A DNA stretch of 64,000 nucleotides from Nitratidesulfovibrio sp. SRB-5. Lineage in GTDB: Bacteria > Desulfobacterota > Desulfovibrionia > Desulfovibrionales > Desulfovibrionaceae. The stretch covers positions 1,142,631 through 1,206,630 of the forward strand of contig NZ_JAIOTY010000002.1 in assembly GCF_019931275.1 (NCBI RefSeq), given 5' to 3'. Position 1 is the stretch's first letter. Every line of letters starts with the position of its first letter. Below the pieces are notes generated by a model, which worked only from the letters and a program-made list of their open reading frames with translations, did no database searches and was not told the origin of the DNA. The translations under genes and the position numbers were made by a program. This document shows, piece by piece, positions 10,219 to 18,561 of the stretch.

Positions 10219-11505
10219 ATGGCCAGAAAGACCATCCAGGTGGAGGAAAAGGTTCCGTTTCTTCAGGGTATTCCCCTGAGCTTCCAGCACCTTTTCGCAA
10301 TGTTCGGGGCGTCCGTTCTGGTGCCCACCCTGTTCAAGATCGACCCGGCCATCGTGCTGCTGATGAACGGCATCGGCACCCTGATCTACCTGGTGCTCTG
10401 CAAGGGCAAGGCCCCGGCCTTCCTCGGCTCCAGCTTCGCCTTCCTGTCGCCGGTGTTCGTGGTGCTGGGCGCGGACCAGGCCATGTGGGGCGCCAACTAC
10501 TCCTACGCGCTGGGCGGGTTCATCGCCTCCGGCTGCATCTTCATCACCGTGGCCCTGATCATCTGGAAGTTCGGCCCGGAATGGATCGGCGTGGTGCTGC
10601 CCCCCGCCACGATGGGGCCCATCGTGGCCCTGATCGGCCTTGAGCTGGCCGGGGTGGCCACCGGCATGGCGGGCGTCATGCCTGACGCCAACGGCGTGTA
10701 CAATTCCACCGCCATCATCATCTCCATGGCCACCCTGCTCACCGTGGCCTTCGGTTCGGTGCTGTTCCGGGGCTTCATGGCCATCATCCCCGTGCTGACC
10801 GGCATTGCCGTGGGCTACGCGGTGTCCATGGCCCTTGGCGCCGTGAACTTCGCGGGCGTGGCCGCCGCCCCCGTGCTGGCAACCCCCACCGTGTACGTGC
10901 CCAAGTTCGACATCAACACCATCCTGATCATCATCCCCGCCGCGCTGGTGGTCATTTCCGAGCACATCGGCCATCTGGTGGTCACCGGCAACATCGTGCA
11001 GCGCGACCTGACCCGCGACCCCGGCCTGCACCGCTCGCTCATGGGCGACGGCGTGTCCACCGTGCTGTCCGGCTTCTTCGGTTCCGTGCCCACCACCACC
11101 TACGGCGAAAACATCGGCGTCATGGCCATCACCCGCGTGTACTCGGTGTGGGTCATCGGCGGCGCCGCCGTCATCTCCATCCTGCTGGCCTTCGTGGGCA
11201 AGCTGTCCGCGCTCATCCAGTCCATCCCCACCCCGGTCATGGGCGGCATCTGCATCCTGCTGTTCGGCGTCATCGCCGCCTCGGGCATCCGCATGCTGGT
11301 GGAGTCGCGCGTGGACTACTCCAAGCCCGCCAACCTCACCCTGACCGCCATCGTGTTCATCACCGGCATCAGCGGCGTGCCCGTGCAGGTGGGCTCGGTG
11401 CAGCTCAAGGGCATGGCCCTCGCCACCGTGGTGGGCATGATCCTGTCGCTGATCTTCCATGTGCTTGATCGCAGCGGTGTGGCGAGTTCGCAAACGGATT
11501 TGTAA
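10219..11505 (+). CDS. uraA: uracil permease (NCS2/UraA family)
   Basis: A 428-residue inner-membrane nucleobase:cation symporter that imports uracil for upp. It has about 12-14 hydrophobic segments and the NCS2 features GNIVQRDLTRDPGLHRSLMGDG and TTYGENIGVMAITRVYS, which carries the conserved acidic residue of the transport site. The start is ATG 10219 with cggagagg upstream; upstream in-frame codons lack a ribosome-binding site. It lies 224 bp behind upp, with a terminator in the gap. The xanthine/uracil branches of NCS2 look alike; the uracil call rests on the neighbour upp and the UraA-like length. Confidence 0.93.
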   Translation: MARKTIQVEEKVPFLQGIPLSFQHLFAMFGASVLVPTLFKIDPAIVLLMNGIGTLIYLVLCKGKAPAFLGSSFAFLSPVFVVLGADQAMWGANYSYALGGFIASGCIFITVALIIWKFGPEWIGVVLPPATMGPIVALIGLELAGVATGMAGVMPDANGVYNSTAIIISMATLLTVAFGSVLFRGFMAIIPVLTGIAVGYAVSMALGAVNFAGVAAAPVLATPTVYVPKFDINTILIIIPAALVVISEHIGHLVVTGNIVQRDLTRDPGLHRSLMGDGVSTVLSGFFGSVPTTTYGENIGVMAITRVYSVWVIGGAAVISILLAFVGKLSALIQSIPTPVMGGICILLFGVIAASGIRMLVESRVDYSKPANLTLTAIVFITGISGVPVQVGSVQLKGMALATVVGMILSLIFHVLDRSGVASSQTDL

Positions 11506-11521
11506 GAGTATTGAGGATAAT

Positions 11522-11598
11522 CGGGGGAAGGGAGGGGGCTTTGAAAAGCCCCCTCCCTTCCCCCGAGCCCCCAACCCTCCCGCAAACTTTTCATTTGG
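11522..11598 (+). repeat. purine/pyrimidine hairpin element, copy A (terminator-like)
   Basis: A long hairpin with arms gggggaagggagggggcttt and aagccccctcccttccccc is followed by a C-rich spacer and the tail caaacttttcatttgg (11583-11598). A second copy with the same order of parts lies at 46090-46175 in the other orientation. Both lie downstream of a gene in its direction of transcription (here uraA), so the hairpin probably serves as a terminator. The U tract is weak. Confidence 0.7.
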
Positions 11599-11713
11599 TT
11601 CGTTGCATCCCTGTCGCGGTAACGCGGCGGGGATGTTTTTTTGTGGAGGTAGAGAGGTGTATTCACGGCATCATGGTTTGTATGTTTATCCACGGTTACG
11701 CCGAAACCTGAGT

Positions 11714-11783
11714 GCAACGCACGGCAGCCGTTATGCGAGTCTTCGAGCATTACGGATGGCGATCGCAACGCGCGGCAGCCGTT
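11714..11783. repeat. pair of 19-bp direct repeats
   Basis: gcaacgcacggcagccgtt (11714-11732) and gcaacgcgcggcagccgtt (11765-11783) differ at one position. They lie in the 380-bp gap between the convergent uraA and cmk genes. The gap otherwise holds the hairpin element and the cmk terminator. Confidence 0.55.
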
Positions 11784-11824
11784 TGTCCGCCGGAGGCAGT
11801 GTGAAAACTGTCCTTGAAATGAAA

Positions 11825-11854
11825 CGGCCCGCGCTTCTCGGGAAGCGCGGGCCG
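11825..11854 (-). terminator. terminator of hisC-cmk (possibly bidirectional)
   Basis: Arms cggcccgcgcttc and gaagcgcgggccg with a 4-base loop; on the minus strand tttcattt follows. It lies 31 bp beyond the cmk stop codon. Confidence 0.8.
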
Positions 11855-11885
11855 CGTCATTTGAGCAAGGGAGCGAGCGGGTGGT

Positions 11886-12629
11886 CTACAGCCCGCCGCG
11901 CGCGGTGATGTGCCGGGTCAGTTCCGCGAACACGCCGTCGATGTCCAGGGTGGTGGTGTCCACCGTCTCGGCGTCGTCGGCGGCACGCAGCGGGGCCACG
12001 GCGCGGTTGCGGTCCATGTCGTCGCGCTCGCGGATCTGGGCGGCGATGGTGGCAAGGTCGGCGGGCTGGCCCTGCGCTTCCAGTTGCTGGCAGCGGCGGC
12101 GGGCGCGTTCCTCTGGCGTGGCGTCCAGAAAGAACTTGTGGCGCGCCGTGGGAAACACCACGGTGCCCATGTCGCGGCCTTCCACCACCAGGGCGCACGA
12201 GGCCCCCAGCGCCTGCTGCGCGGCCTTCAGCCGTTCCCGCACCACCGGCAGGGTGGCGATGCGCGAGGCCAGCGCGGCCACTTCCTCGGTGCGGATTTCC
12301 TCGCCCACGGGCACGCCGTTGCAGGACAGCACGGAGGCCCCGCCCGCGCCGGACAGCGCAAAGCAGAAGCCTTCCAGCCGGGCGCGCAGGTCGCCTTCCG
12401 GCAGTTCGTGCGCGCCGGGACCCAGCTTCCAGGCCAGGGTGCGGAACATGGCCCCGGTATCCAGATAGGCCACGCCCAGCGCGTCGGCCAGCCGTTTGGC
12501 CAGGGTGGTCTTGCCCACGCCCGCCGGGCCGTCCAGCGTGACCACCGGTACGGAGGGGGAAGCGGTGGGCGAAGCGTTGGCGGGAATGCCTTTGCCCGCG
12601 CAGGAACAGGCGCGACACGTATCAGACAT
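11886..12629 (-). CDS. cmk: cytidylate kinase
   Basis: A 247-residue cytoplasmic NMP kinase that phosphorylates CMP/dCMP for nucleic acid precursor supply. It has P-loop DGPAGVGKTTLAKRLA (about 33-48), the CMP-binding segment LDTGAMFRTLAWK, VVEGRDMGTVVFP, and the LID-region arginines in RERDDMDRNRAVAPL. The N-terminus carries a roughly 28-residue extension with CRACSC that family members usually lack. The ATG at 12629 overlaps the last 8 bases of hisC, which suggests translational coupling. A start closer to the P-loop remains possible. Confidence 0.95.
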   Translation of the reverse strand: MSDTCRACSCAGKGIPANASPTASPSVPVVTLDGPAGVGKTTLAKRLADALGVAYLDTGAMFRTLAWKLGPGAHELPEGDLRARLEGFCFALSGAGGASVLSCNGVPVGEEIRTEEVAALASRIATLPVVRERLKAAQQALGASCALVVEGRDMGTVVFPTARHKFFLDATPEERARRRCQQLEAQGQPADLATIAAQIRERDDMDRNRAVAPLRAADDAETVDTTTLDIDGVFAELTRHITARGGL

Positions 12630-13785
12630 GGGCCATGATCTCCCCGGCAGCCTTCAGGAACGCCGCGTTCTCGTCCGGGCTGCCCACGCTGACGCGCAAC
12701 AGGTCGGGCAGGCCATAGCTTTTCAGCGGGCGGATGATGATGCCGCGCCGCAGCAGTTCCTCGAACAGGTGCGCCGCGCTCTTGCAGGTCGGAGCCGGGC
12801 GGAACATCACGAAGTTGGCCTTGCTGGGGTACACGTGACAGCCCAGCGCGGTCAGCCCAGCCGTCAGCGCCGCGCGCCCCTCGCTGGTCACCCGCAGGGT
12901 TTCGGCGCGGAACACGTCGTCCGCCAGCGCGGCCAGCCCGGCCTCTTCGGCCAGGATGTTCACGCTGAACGGCAGCCGCACCCGGCGCAGGTAGTCGGCC
13001 AGTTGCACGGGCAGGATGCCGTAGCCCAGGCGCAACCCGGCCAGGCCGAAGCTTTTGGAAAAGGTGCGCAGCACGGCCAGATTGGGGAATTCGTCAATGC
13101 GGGCCAGTAGCGAGTGGGCCGACTCGTCGCCGCAGAAGTCCATGTACGCCTCGTCCACCACCAGCAGGCAGCCGGAGGGCAGGGCGCGGGCCAGCCGCTC
13201 CAGGTCGGCCACGGGTGGGCAGAAGCCGGAGGGGTTGTCCGGCGTGGTCACGAAGACCACGGCGGTGGCATCGTCCACCAGCGCCATCAGGCCGTCCCAG
13301 TCGAAGGAAAAGTCCGCCGCCAGCGGCGCCTGCCGGAACTCCACCCCCGCAAGCCGGGTTTGCAGTTCATAGATGCTGAAGCACGGGTTGAACGCCACCA
13401 CGTTGTGCACGCCGGGCACGGCCCGCACCCGCACGATGAGGTCGATGATCTCGTCCGAGCCGTTGCCCGCCACCACGCGTTCCGCAGGCACGCCGTGATG
13501 CGCGGCGATGGCCGCCGTCAGGCGCGGGTTGCCCGACTGGGCATAGCGGAAGGCCAGGTCCGCCTTGTGGCGCAGGGCATGCTGCACCACGGGCGAGGTG
13601 CCCAGCGGATTTTCGTTGCTGGCCAGCTTGATGACGTGGGCAAGGCCGTACCTGTCGCGGATTTCGTCGATGGACAGGCCGGGGGTGTACGGCTTGAACC
13701 CGCACACCTCGGGACGCACGGCGCTGGGCGAGGCCAGCGGAAGCCCCGTGGGGGCCCCTGCGCTGGCTGTTTTGTCGGCACACAT
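12622..13785 (-). CDS. hisC: histidinol-phosphate aminotransferase
   Basis: A 387-residue PLP enzyme of fold type I that transaminates imidazole-acetol phosphate in histidine synthesis. It shows the family N-terminus KLASNENPLGTSP, the segment NPSGF, DEAYMDF, the PLP lysine in RTFSKSFGLAGLRLGYG, and the C-terminal RVSVGSPDENAAFLKA. The start at 13785 follows aaggag by 11 bases; a frame extending further upstream is arginine/proline-rich and unlike the family. It is the first gene of a hisC-cmk pair with overlapping ends. No other his genes are nearby. Confidence 0.93.
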   Translation of the reverse strand: MCADKTASAGAPTGLPLASPSAVRPEVCGFKPYTPGLSIDEIRDRYGLAHVIKLASNENPLGTSPVVQHALRHKADLAFRYAQSGNPRLTAAIAAHHGVPAERVVAGNGSDEIIDLIVRVRAVPGVHNVVAFNPCFSIYELQTRLAGVEFRQAPLAADFSFDWDGLMALVDDATAVVFVTTPDNPSGFCPPVADLERLARALPSGCLLVVDEAYMDFCGDESAHSLLARIDEFPNLAVLRTFSKSFGLAGLRLGYGILPVQLADYLRRVRLPFSVNILAEEAGLAALADDVFRAETLRVTSEGRAALTAGLTALGCHVYPSKANFVMFRPAPTCKSAAHLFEELLRRGIIIRPLKSYGLPDLLRVSVGSPDENAAFLKAAGEIMAHV

Positions 13786-14334
13786 GGGGCAACATGCTCC
13801 TTCGTTGGGGCGTGGCGGGGCGGGGTGCGCCCGCCGTCGCGGAAGACCCCTCAGATAGTCCAAGGCGCCCGCACTGCGCAAGGGGCGGTGGGGCGCACGG
13901 GCGCACTGTTAAAGGGGGCAGTAGGCGGTGGGGCGCTGTGTGGTGCGATATATTGGTGTGGTGCAGGTCTTGCCCACTTTGCGGGCGGGCCGTCTTGCAC
14001 CACCCGGCGCCGGGCGTGACCTTGCTACTGCGGGCTACTGCGGGCTACTGCGGGCTATTGCGGGCCGCCTCGGGCCGCCTCGGGCCACTTCGTGCCCCCC
14101 CCCTGCCAGTCCTTGCGAGCCCTTGCGCACTCCATGTCCGCCCATTGCCCCTTGCCGCCGCCTGTCGGGTGCGTATATCGTGAAGGATGGCCGCGTGCCC
14201 GTGCGCGGCCGGTTCAGTGTTCGCGGGTGCGCAGGCACAGGAACTGCGGAACTGCGGGGCCGTGGGCTCACGGTCTGCGAAACTGCGCGGACACGCCTGC
14301 AACCGCACGCGGGACAGCACATACGGAGGCGGAC
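13786..14334. other. intergenic region between hisC and ndh
   Basis: A 549-bp divergent intergenic region. It holds 8-bp inverted arms gtggtgca (13958-13965) and tgcaccac (13996-14003) around a small AT-rich island (gatatattgg nearby), then a 10-bp tandem repeat (listed separately). Promoters for both genes should lie here, but no convincing -35/-10 pair was found. Confidence 0.4.
14023..14089. repeat. 10-bp tandem repeat, degenerate
   Basis: Four units of gctactgcgg (the last gctattgcgg) run into two units of gccgcctcgg and a partial one, all in the same 10-bp register. There are no spacers, so this is a simple tandem array rather than a CRISPR. Confidence 0.8.
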
Positions 14335-15693
14335 ATGATCGGCGGCAACGATACGGACAGGTTTGCGCGCGGCGCCGGCAGGCCCCGCGTGGTCATCGTG
14401 GGGGGCGGCTTCGGCGGGCTGTGGGCGGCGCGGCGTCTGGCGCGTTCGGGCCGGGTGGACGTGGTGCTGGTGGACCGCAACAACTACCATACCTTCCTGC
14501 CGTTGCTGTATCAGGTGGCGGCGGCGGAGATAGAGCCGGAGCAGATCGCCTATCCCCTGCGCGGGGTGTTCCGGGGGCAGCAGAGGGTCAGCGTGGCGCT
14601 GGCGGACGTGCGCGGGGTGGATACGGCCCGGCGGGTGCTGCACACCGACGGGCCGGATATTCCCTACGACCATCTCATCCTGGCGCCGGGCAGCCTTACC
14701 TCGTTCTTCGGGGTGCCGGGCGCGGCGGAAAATGCCTATACCCTGAAATCGCTGGAAGATGCGGTGCGCCTGCGCAACCACATCCTGGCCTGCTTCGAGC
14801 GGGCCAGCCTGACCGAAGATCCGGCCCGGCGCGCCGCGCTGCTGACCTTCACCGTGGTGGGCGGCGGCCCCACCGGGGTGGAATTTGCCGGGGCGCTGGC
14901 GGAACTGGTGCGCACCCCGCTGGCGCGCGACTTTCCGGAACTGGCGGGTAAGACGCCCCCGCGCATCGTGCTGCTGGAAGCGGCGGACGGCCTGCTGACC
15001 GGCTTTCCCGAGCAGTTGCGCACCTATGCCCGCGACAGGCTGGCCCTGATGGGCGTGGAGGTGCGCACCCGGGCCGGGGTGGCCGAGGTGGGCCCCACCG
15101 ACGTGCGCCTGGGCGACGGCCTGCGCATCGCCACCTGCACCGTGGCCTGGACCGCCGGGGTGCGCGGGCACGACGTGGCCGCCGCCATGGGCCTGCCCGT
15201 GGGGCGGGGTGGGCGTGTACCCGTGCTGCCCACCCTGCAGGTGGACGGTCACCCGGAAATCCAGGTGGTGGGCGACCTTGCGCTGCCGGATGGGCAGAAC
15301 CCGCCCATGATCGCCCCCAACGCCACCCAGCAGGGCCGCCACGCGGCGGCCAACGTGCTGCGCCTGCTCAAGGGCGGCACGGCCAAACCCTTCCGCTACC
15401 GCGACAAGGGGGCCATGGCCACCATCGGGCGGCAGGCGGCGGTGGTGCGGCTGGGGCGGTTTGCCTTTTCCGGGCTGTGGGCGTGGGTGCTGTGGCTGTT
15501 CGTGCACCTTGCCTATCTGATCGGCTTCCGCAACAGGCTGTTCGTGCTGGTGAACTGGGCGTGGGACTATCTGTTTTTCGAGCGTTCGGTGCGGCTCATC
15601 CTGCCGCGCGTGGCCATGGACGACGCGGTGTGCGAGGCGCCGCCCGAGGCGGAGCCCGATGCCGCGAAAACCGGAGATTCCGCCGGGGCGTAG
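14335..15693 (+). CDS. ndh: type II NADH dehydrogenase-like FAD oxidoreductase
   Basis: A 452-residue peripheral membrane flavoprotein that would oxidise NAD(P)H without pumping protons and pass electrons to quinone. The FAD Rossmann motif GGGFGG lies at 23-28 and the NADH motif GGGPTG at 176-181. The family stretches NYHTFLPLLYQVAAAEIEPEQIAYPLR and APNATQQGRHAAANVL are visible in part. A hydrophobic C-terminal stretch (near FSGLWAWVLWLFVHLAYLIG) can anchor the protein to the membrane. ATG 14335 is preceded by cggagg. It stands alone, divergent from hisC. In an anaerobic sulfate reducer its role may be redox balancing or menaquinone reduction under oxygen exposure, which is inference. Confidence 0.9.
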   Translation: MIGGNDTDRFARGAGRPRVVIVGGGFGGLWAARRLARSGRVDVVLVDRNNYHTFLPLLYQVAAAEIEPEQIAYPLRGVFRGQQRVSVALADVRGVDTARRVLHTDGPDIPYDHLILAPGSLTSFFGVPGAAENAYTLKSLEDAVRLRNHILACFERASLTEDPARRAALLTFTVVGGGPTGVEFAGALAELVRTPLARDFPELAGKTPPRIVLLEAADGLLTGFPEQLRTYARDRLALMGVEVRTRAGVAEVGPTDVRLGDGLRIATCTVAWTAGVRGHDVAAAMGLPVGRGGRVPVLPTLQVDGHPEIQVVGDLALPDGQNPPMIAPNATQQGRHAAANVLRLLKGGTAKPFRYRDKGAMATIGRQAAVVRLGRFAFSGLWAWVLWLFVHLAYLIGFRNRLFVLVNWAWDYLFFERSVRLILPRVAMDDAVCEAPPEAEPDAAKTGDSAGA

Positions 15694-15910
15694 CGTCTGG
15701 AGGACGCGGTGGGGGGACGCAATGGACAGGCGCAATGGACAGGCGCGATGGTCGAACGCGGTGGGGCGGATACCCGGCATGAGTCCCGTCCGGCATGATC
15801 GTGGTCACCATGGTGGCGGACCGGCGTGACCGCTGTCCGGCGTGTCCGGGGTACGATGCGGCCAGTTGAGAAAGCGGCCAGTTGGGAAGCAGTAAATCGA
15901 GAACCGGAAA

Positions 15911-15939
15911 GGGCCGCCGCGAACTGTTCGCGACGGCCC
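15911..15939 (-). terminator. terminator of the universal stress protein gene
   Basis: Arms gggccgccgcgaa and ttcgcgacggccc pair with one mismatch. On the minus strand tttcc follows. The hairpin lies in the 355-bp gap between convergent ndh and usp genes. That gap also has a 13-bp direct duplication, caatggacaggcg, near 15720-15745. Confidence 0.65.
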
Positions 15940-16048
15940 CCGTTCGTCCATATATCGTTGCTGAAATGGGTGCCGTGGCACCCGGCCCCCCGGCATGCGC
16001 CGGTTTTCCTGCGGCTCTGCACTGCCCGAAACCGGGCGGCACCCGAAG

Positions 16049-16492
16049 CTACGCCGAAGGACGGATGGTCAGCACCGGCTGGCGGGCGCTCTTGACCACC
16101 TTTTCCGCCACGGAGCCGAACAGGATGCGGTCCAGGCCCTTGCGGCCATGGGTGCCCATGATGATCACGTCCGCGCCTTCCTTGTCCGCGATGCCCAGGA
16201 TTTCTTCCGCCGCATAGCCGGTGACGATGCGGCCCTCGGCCTTGATGCCCGGGAAGTTTTCGGCCACGAACGATTCCATGGCCTTTTCAGCGCCGGAAAC
16301 GATTTCGCCCACGAAGTTCTCGATGGAGTTCGGCGGCACGTGGAAGCCCACGTACTGGCTGAGCGAGGGGGCGGCGTACAGCACCACCACCGACCCGCCG
16401 GTCAGCTTGGCGAGAGAGGCTGCATAGTCGGCGACATCCTTGCTGTGCTCGGAAAAGTCCACCGCGCAGAGAATCTTCTTGAAGTCCTTCAT
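16049..16492 (-). CDS. universal stress protein (UspA family)
   Basis: A 147-residue cytoplasmic single-domain Usp. It begins KKILCAVDFSEHS, and the ATP-binding signature G-x2-G-x9-G-S is seen as GTHGRKGLDRILFGSVAEKVV near the C-terminus, so it is probably of the ATP-binding subclass. Family members respond to stress and energy limitation; the exact output is unknown. The start at 16492 has gggaga about seven bases upstream. It is divergent from a sigma-54-type gene; a candidate minus-strand promoter lies about 75 bp upstream. Confidence 0.93.
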   Translation of the reverse strand: MKDFKKILCAVDFSEHSKDVADYAASLAKLTGGSVVVLYAAPSLSQYVGFHVPPNSIENFVGEIVSGAEKAMESFVAENFPGIKAEGRIVTGYAAEEILGIADKEGADVIIMGTHGRKGLDRILFGSVAEKVVKSARQPVLTIRPSA

Positions 16493-16565
16493 GGTGTTTC
16501 TCCCAGGTTACGGGTTCCGTGCCCCTCGCGGGGCATGGTGGCAGTCTGAACCTCTTCGTATACTT

Positions 16566-16594
16566 ACAGTATGCTTTGAGGGCGAAATAGACAA
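16566..16594 (-). promoter_or_regulatory. candidate promoter/operator for the usp gene
   Basis: On the minus strand TTGTCT (16594-16589) and TACTGT (16571-16566) are 17 bp apart. The -10 overlaps a small palindrome, atact-gta-agtat, which could bind a regulator. The -10 match is only moderate. Confidence 0.35.
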
Positions 16595-16698
16595 GGGTCG
16601 ATTTGATGCGTAGTGTCCGCACATGGGCAAGCCGTGCCGCCCGGCAGCTTTTTCCCGCCTTGCGCGCCGTTGCGGCTCCCGTTGATGCGGGTGTGCCC

Positions 16699-16710
16699 TT
16701 GAAATTTCAA
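16699..16710. promoter_or_regulatory. 12-bp perfect palindrome upstream of a sigma-54 promoter
   Basis: ttgaaatttcaa is a perfect palindrome 23 bp upstream of the -24 element at 16733. It could be bound by an activator or other regulator, though enhancer sites usually lie further away. Confidence 0.4.
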
Positions 16711-16732
16711 CGTGTTGTGTGCGCTGGCCCCA

Positions 16733-16748
16733 TGGCAGGGTTCTTGCT
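16733..16748 (+). promoter_or_regulatory. sigma-54-type promoter
   Basis: TGGCAGG-gttc-TTGCT matches the -24/-12 consensus TGGCACG-N4-TTGCW, with GG (16734-16735) and GC (16746-16747) exactly 10 bp apart. Transcription would start near 16759, leaving a leader of about 50 nt before the ATG at 16808. Confidence 0.7.
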
Positions 16749-16807
16749 TGGCCACGGGCGTACCCTGCATGCACGACATGCGCTACATCCCTGACATGGG
16801 GGACGTC

Positions 16808-17314
16808 ATGAAGATCGGCACGGAACAACTGGAGGCCCTGCAACGGCAGGAGTCGACGCAACGAAAGAACACCGGCGGCGCCAATGCCGTCGGCGACTTC
16901 GGCGCGTTGCTCTCGCAGGAGCTGGGCGGAACCGAATCGGCGCAGTCCGCTGCGTCGGTGGTGCCGCCGGGGGCCGCGGGCATCGACCCGCTGCTCATGG
17001 TTTCGGCCCCGGACGGCGTTGACGGCGTTGACGCCGTCTCGGATTCGACCGGCCTCGACCAGGCCATGGAGCAACTGGACGGTCTGCTGAACAACTGGGA
17101 TGCCTACGCCCGCGAACTGGGGCAGGGCGCGTCCACAGGCGGGCTGCGCGGCGCCTATTCGATGCTGCAAGGCATCGACAACTCGCTGCGCGACCTGAAG
17201 CAGAACATGCCCAACCTTTCCGACCACGAAGGGCTCGCGGCCGTGGTCAACGAACTCGAAGTGATGGCCGCCACGGAGAAGTTCAAGTTCAACAGGGGCG
17301 ATTACGCCTCGTAG
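16808..17314 (+). CDS. protein of unknown function behind a sigma-54 promoter
   Basis: A 168-residue acidic, cysteine-free soluble protein that I do not recognise. The first third is polar and low in structure but contains a short hydrophobic motif, DFGALLSQEL. The middle is Gly/Asp/Val-rich (DGVDGVDAV). The last 90 residues look helical (LDQAMEQLDGLLNNW, YSMLQGIDNSLRDLKQ, VVNELEVMAATEKFKF). There is no signal peptide or membrane segment. ATG 16808 follows gggggac; an in-frame ATG at 16796 is possible. Sigma-54 control and the N-terminal motif are reminiscent of flagellar or export-related small proteins, but no flagellar genes are nearby and this is a weak inference. It is monocistronic with its own terminator. 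Confidence 0.7.
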   Translation: MKIGTEQLEALQRQESTQRKNTGGANAVGDFGALLSQELGGTESAQSAASVVPPGAAGIDPLLMVSAPDGVDGVDAVSDSTGLDQAMEQLDGLLNNWDAYARELGQGASTGGLRGAYSMLQGIDNSLRDLKQNMPNLSDHEGLAAVVNELEVMAATEKFKFNRGDYAS

Positions 17315-17421
17315 GGCGCATCATCTTTTTTCGCGGGTTTCCCCAGCGGAAAAACCTGATTCGCCTTGACGACATGCCCGATTCCGCTCCGGCGGAGCAG
17401 GGCATGGCACAGCGGCATGAA

Positions 17422-17450
17422 CGCCGCACCTTCGGGTGCGGCGTTTTTCA
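17422..17450 (+). terminator. terminator of the sigma-54-type gene
   Basis: Arms cgccgcacc and ggtgcggcg with a ttcg tetraloop are followed by tttttcattt, about 107 bp after the stop codon. Confidence 0.88.
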
Positions 17451-17605
17451 TTTCTTGCGGGGATGGAAGGGAAGAAGCAGCCGGAAAGAAAGGAATTCAA
17501 ACAAGCGACACCGAAAGGGGAGTGAGCCGCGCTGCACCCTGTTCCGGAGGAGTACCGGGGGAAAGGGCACTCGCATCCGCTCTTTCATCTGAAGGCACAG
17601 GGGAA

Positions 17606-18421
17606 TCAGCCCCGCGCGGGCAGCACCGCCAGTGGGGTGTACACCGGGCGGCCACCGCCAGGATCGCTGCGCCACAGCACCATTTCGCGCACGGTGCAGA
17701 CGGGCCACGGCGATGCGGCGCGGCTGATGCGGGTGTTGATGGCCGCCAGCAGGGCATCGCGCGCGTCCGTTGCCGCATGGGAAGAAGGCCGGGCAGGCGG
17801 GGAGGCCGATTCGCCGCCGGGCGGGGCGGCATGGCGCTGCCCGCCTTCGCGCCGGGCCTCGCGCAGCCGGGCCAGCGTAAGGTGCGGGGCAAAGGGGCGG
17901 TCCTCCGGCGCAAACCCCAACGGCACCAGCGCCGCGTTGACCGCCGTGGCCAGGGCCGCGCATTCCGGCGCGCCTTGCGCCAACCCCAGCCACAGTACGC
18001 GCGGGTCACCCCTGGCCGGGAACACCTCGGCCTTGCCCACGGCCAGTTGCAGGGGCGCAAAACTGATGGTCCGCAGCGCGCCCGCCACCTCGTCGCAGCG
18101 GGGGGCGGGCACGCCGCCCAGAAAGCGCAGGGTCAGGTGCCAGTTGCCGGGGGGCGTCCAGTGCAGGCGGGGCAGCAGGGCGGCCAGTGCCGTCAGCCGC
18201 ATCGGGGCCGGGTCGCGCGTGACGGGGCCGGTTGTATCGGCGGTGGCGCAGGCCGCATGCAGATCGTCGCGCAGCGCGGCCAGCCGGTCCTGCCATTGCG
18301 GGGGCAGCGGCAACCCCACGAAACAGCGGACCGTGCCCTGCGTTTGCGCGCCGGGCGTGTCCGAAACGAGGGAGGCTCTGTGGTGGGCCTTTCCCGGCCC
18401 GGTTCGCCTGTTACCACTCAT
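17606..18421 (-). CDS. thpR: RNA 2',3'-cyclic phosphodiesterase (2H family)
   Basis: A 271-residue member of the 2H phosphoesterase superfamily (the 2'-5' RNA ligase/ThpR group), which opens 2',3'-cyclic phosphates on RNA ends. Both catalytic HxTx motifs are present: HLTL at 95-98 and HLTL at 180-183. The N-terminal VRCFVGLPLP strand is typical. It is longer than usual (about 180-200 residues). The excess is an N-terminal 30 residues and a Gly/Pro/Ser-rich insertion after the second motif. ATG 18421 follows aagga. It lies behind pncC on the same strand, as in many bacteria where CinA/PncC, ThpR and recA sit near each other; here recA is 30 kb away. Confidence 0.9.
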   Translation of the reverse strand: MSGNRRTGPGKAHHRASLVSDTPGAQTQGTVRCFVGLPLPPQWQDRLAALRDDLHAACATADTTGPVTRDPAPMRLTALAALLPRLHWTPPGNWHLTLRFLGGVPAPRCDEVAGALRTISFAPLQLAVGKAEVFPARGDPRVLWLGLAQGAPECAALATAVNAALVPLGFAPEDRPFAPHLTLARLREARREGGQRHAAPPGGESASPPARPSSHAATDARDALLAAINTRISRAASPWPVCTVREMVLWRSDPGGGRPVYTPLAVLPARG

Positions 18422-18458
18422 GGCGCGTCCTTGTTCATGGCCTGTTGCCGACACTGGC

Positions 18459-18518
18459 GTCCGGCTGGCTGTCCGGCTGGCTGTCCGGCTGGCTGCCCGG
18501 CTGGCTGCCCGGCTGGCT
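18459..18518. repeat. 12-bp tandem repeat, five units
   Basis: Units gtccggctggct (three) and gcccggctggct (two) lie head to tail in the 140-bp gap between pncC and thpR. In minus-strand transcripts they fall in the thpR leader. Confidence 0.9.
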
Positions 18519-18561
18519 GACTGACGGGGCGGTGTCCGGGTGCTGTCTGGCAGGTGCCCGG

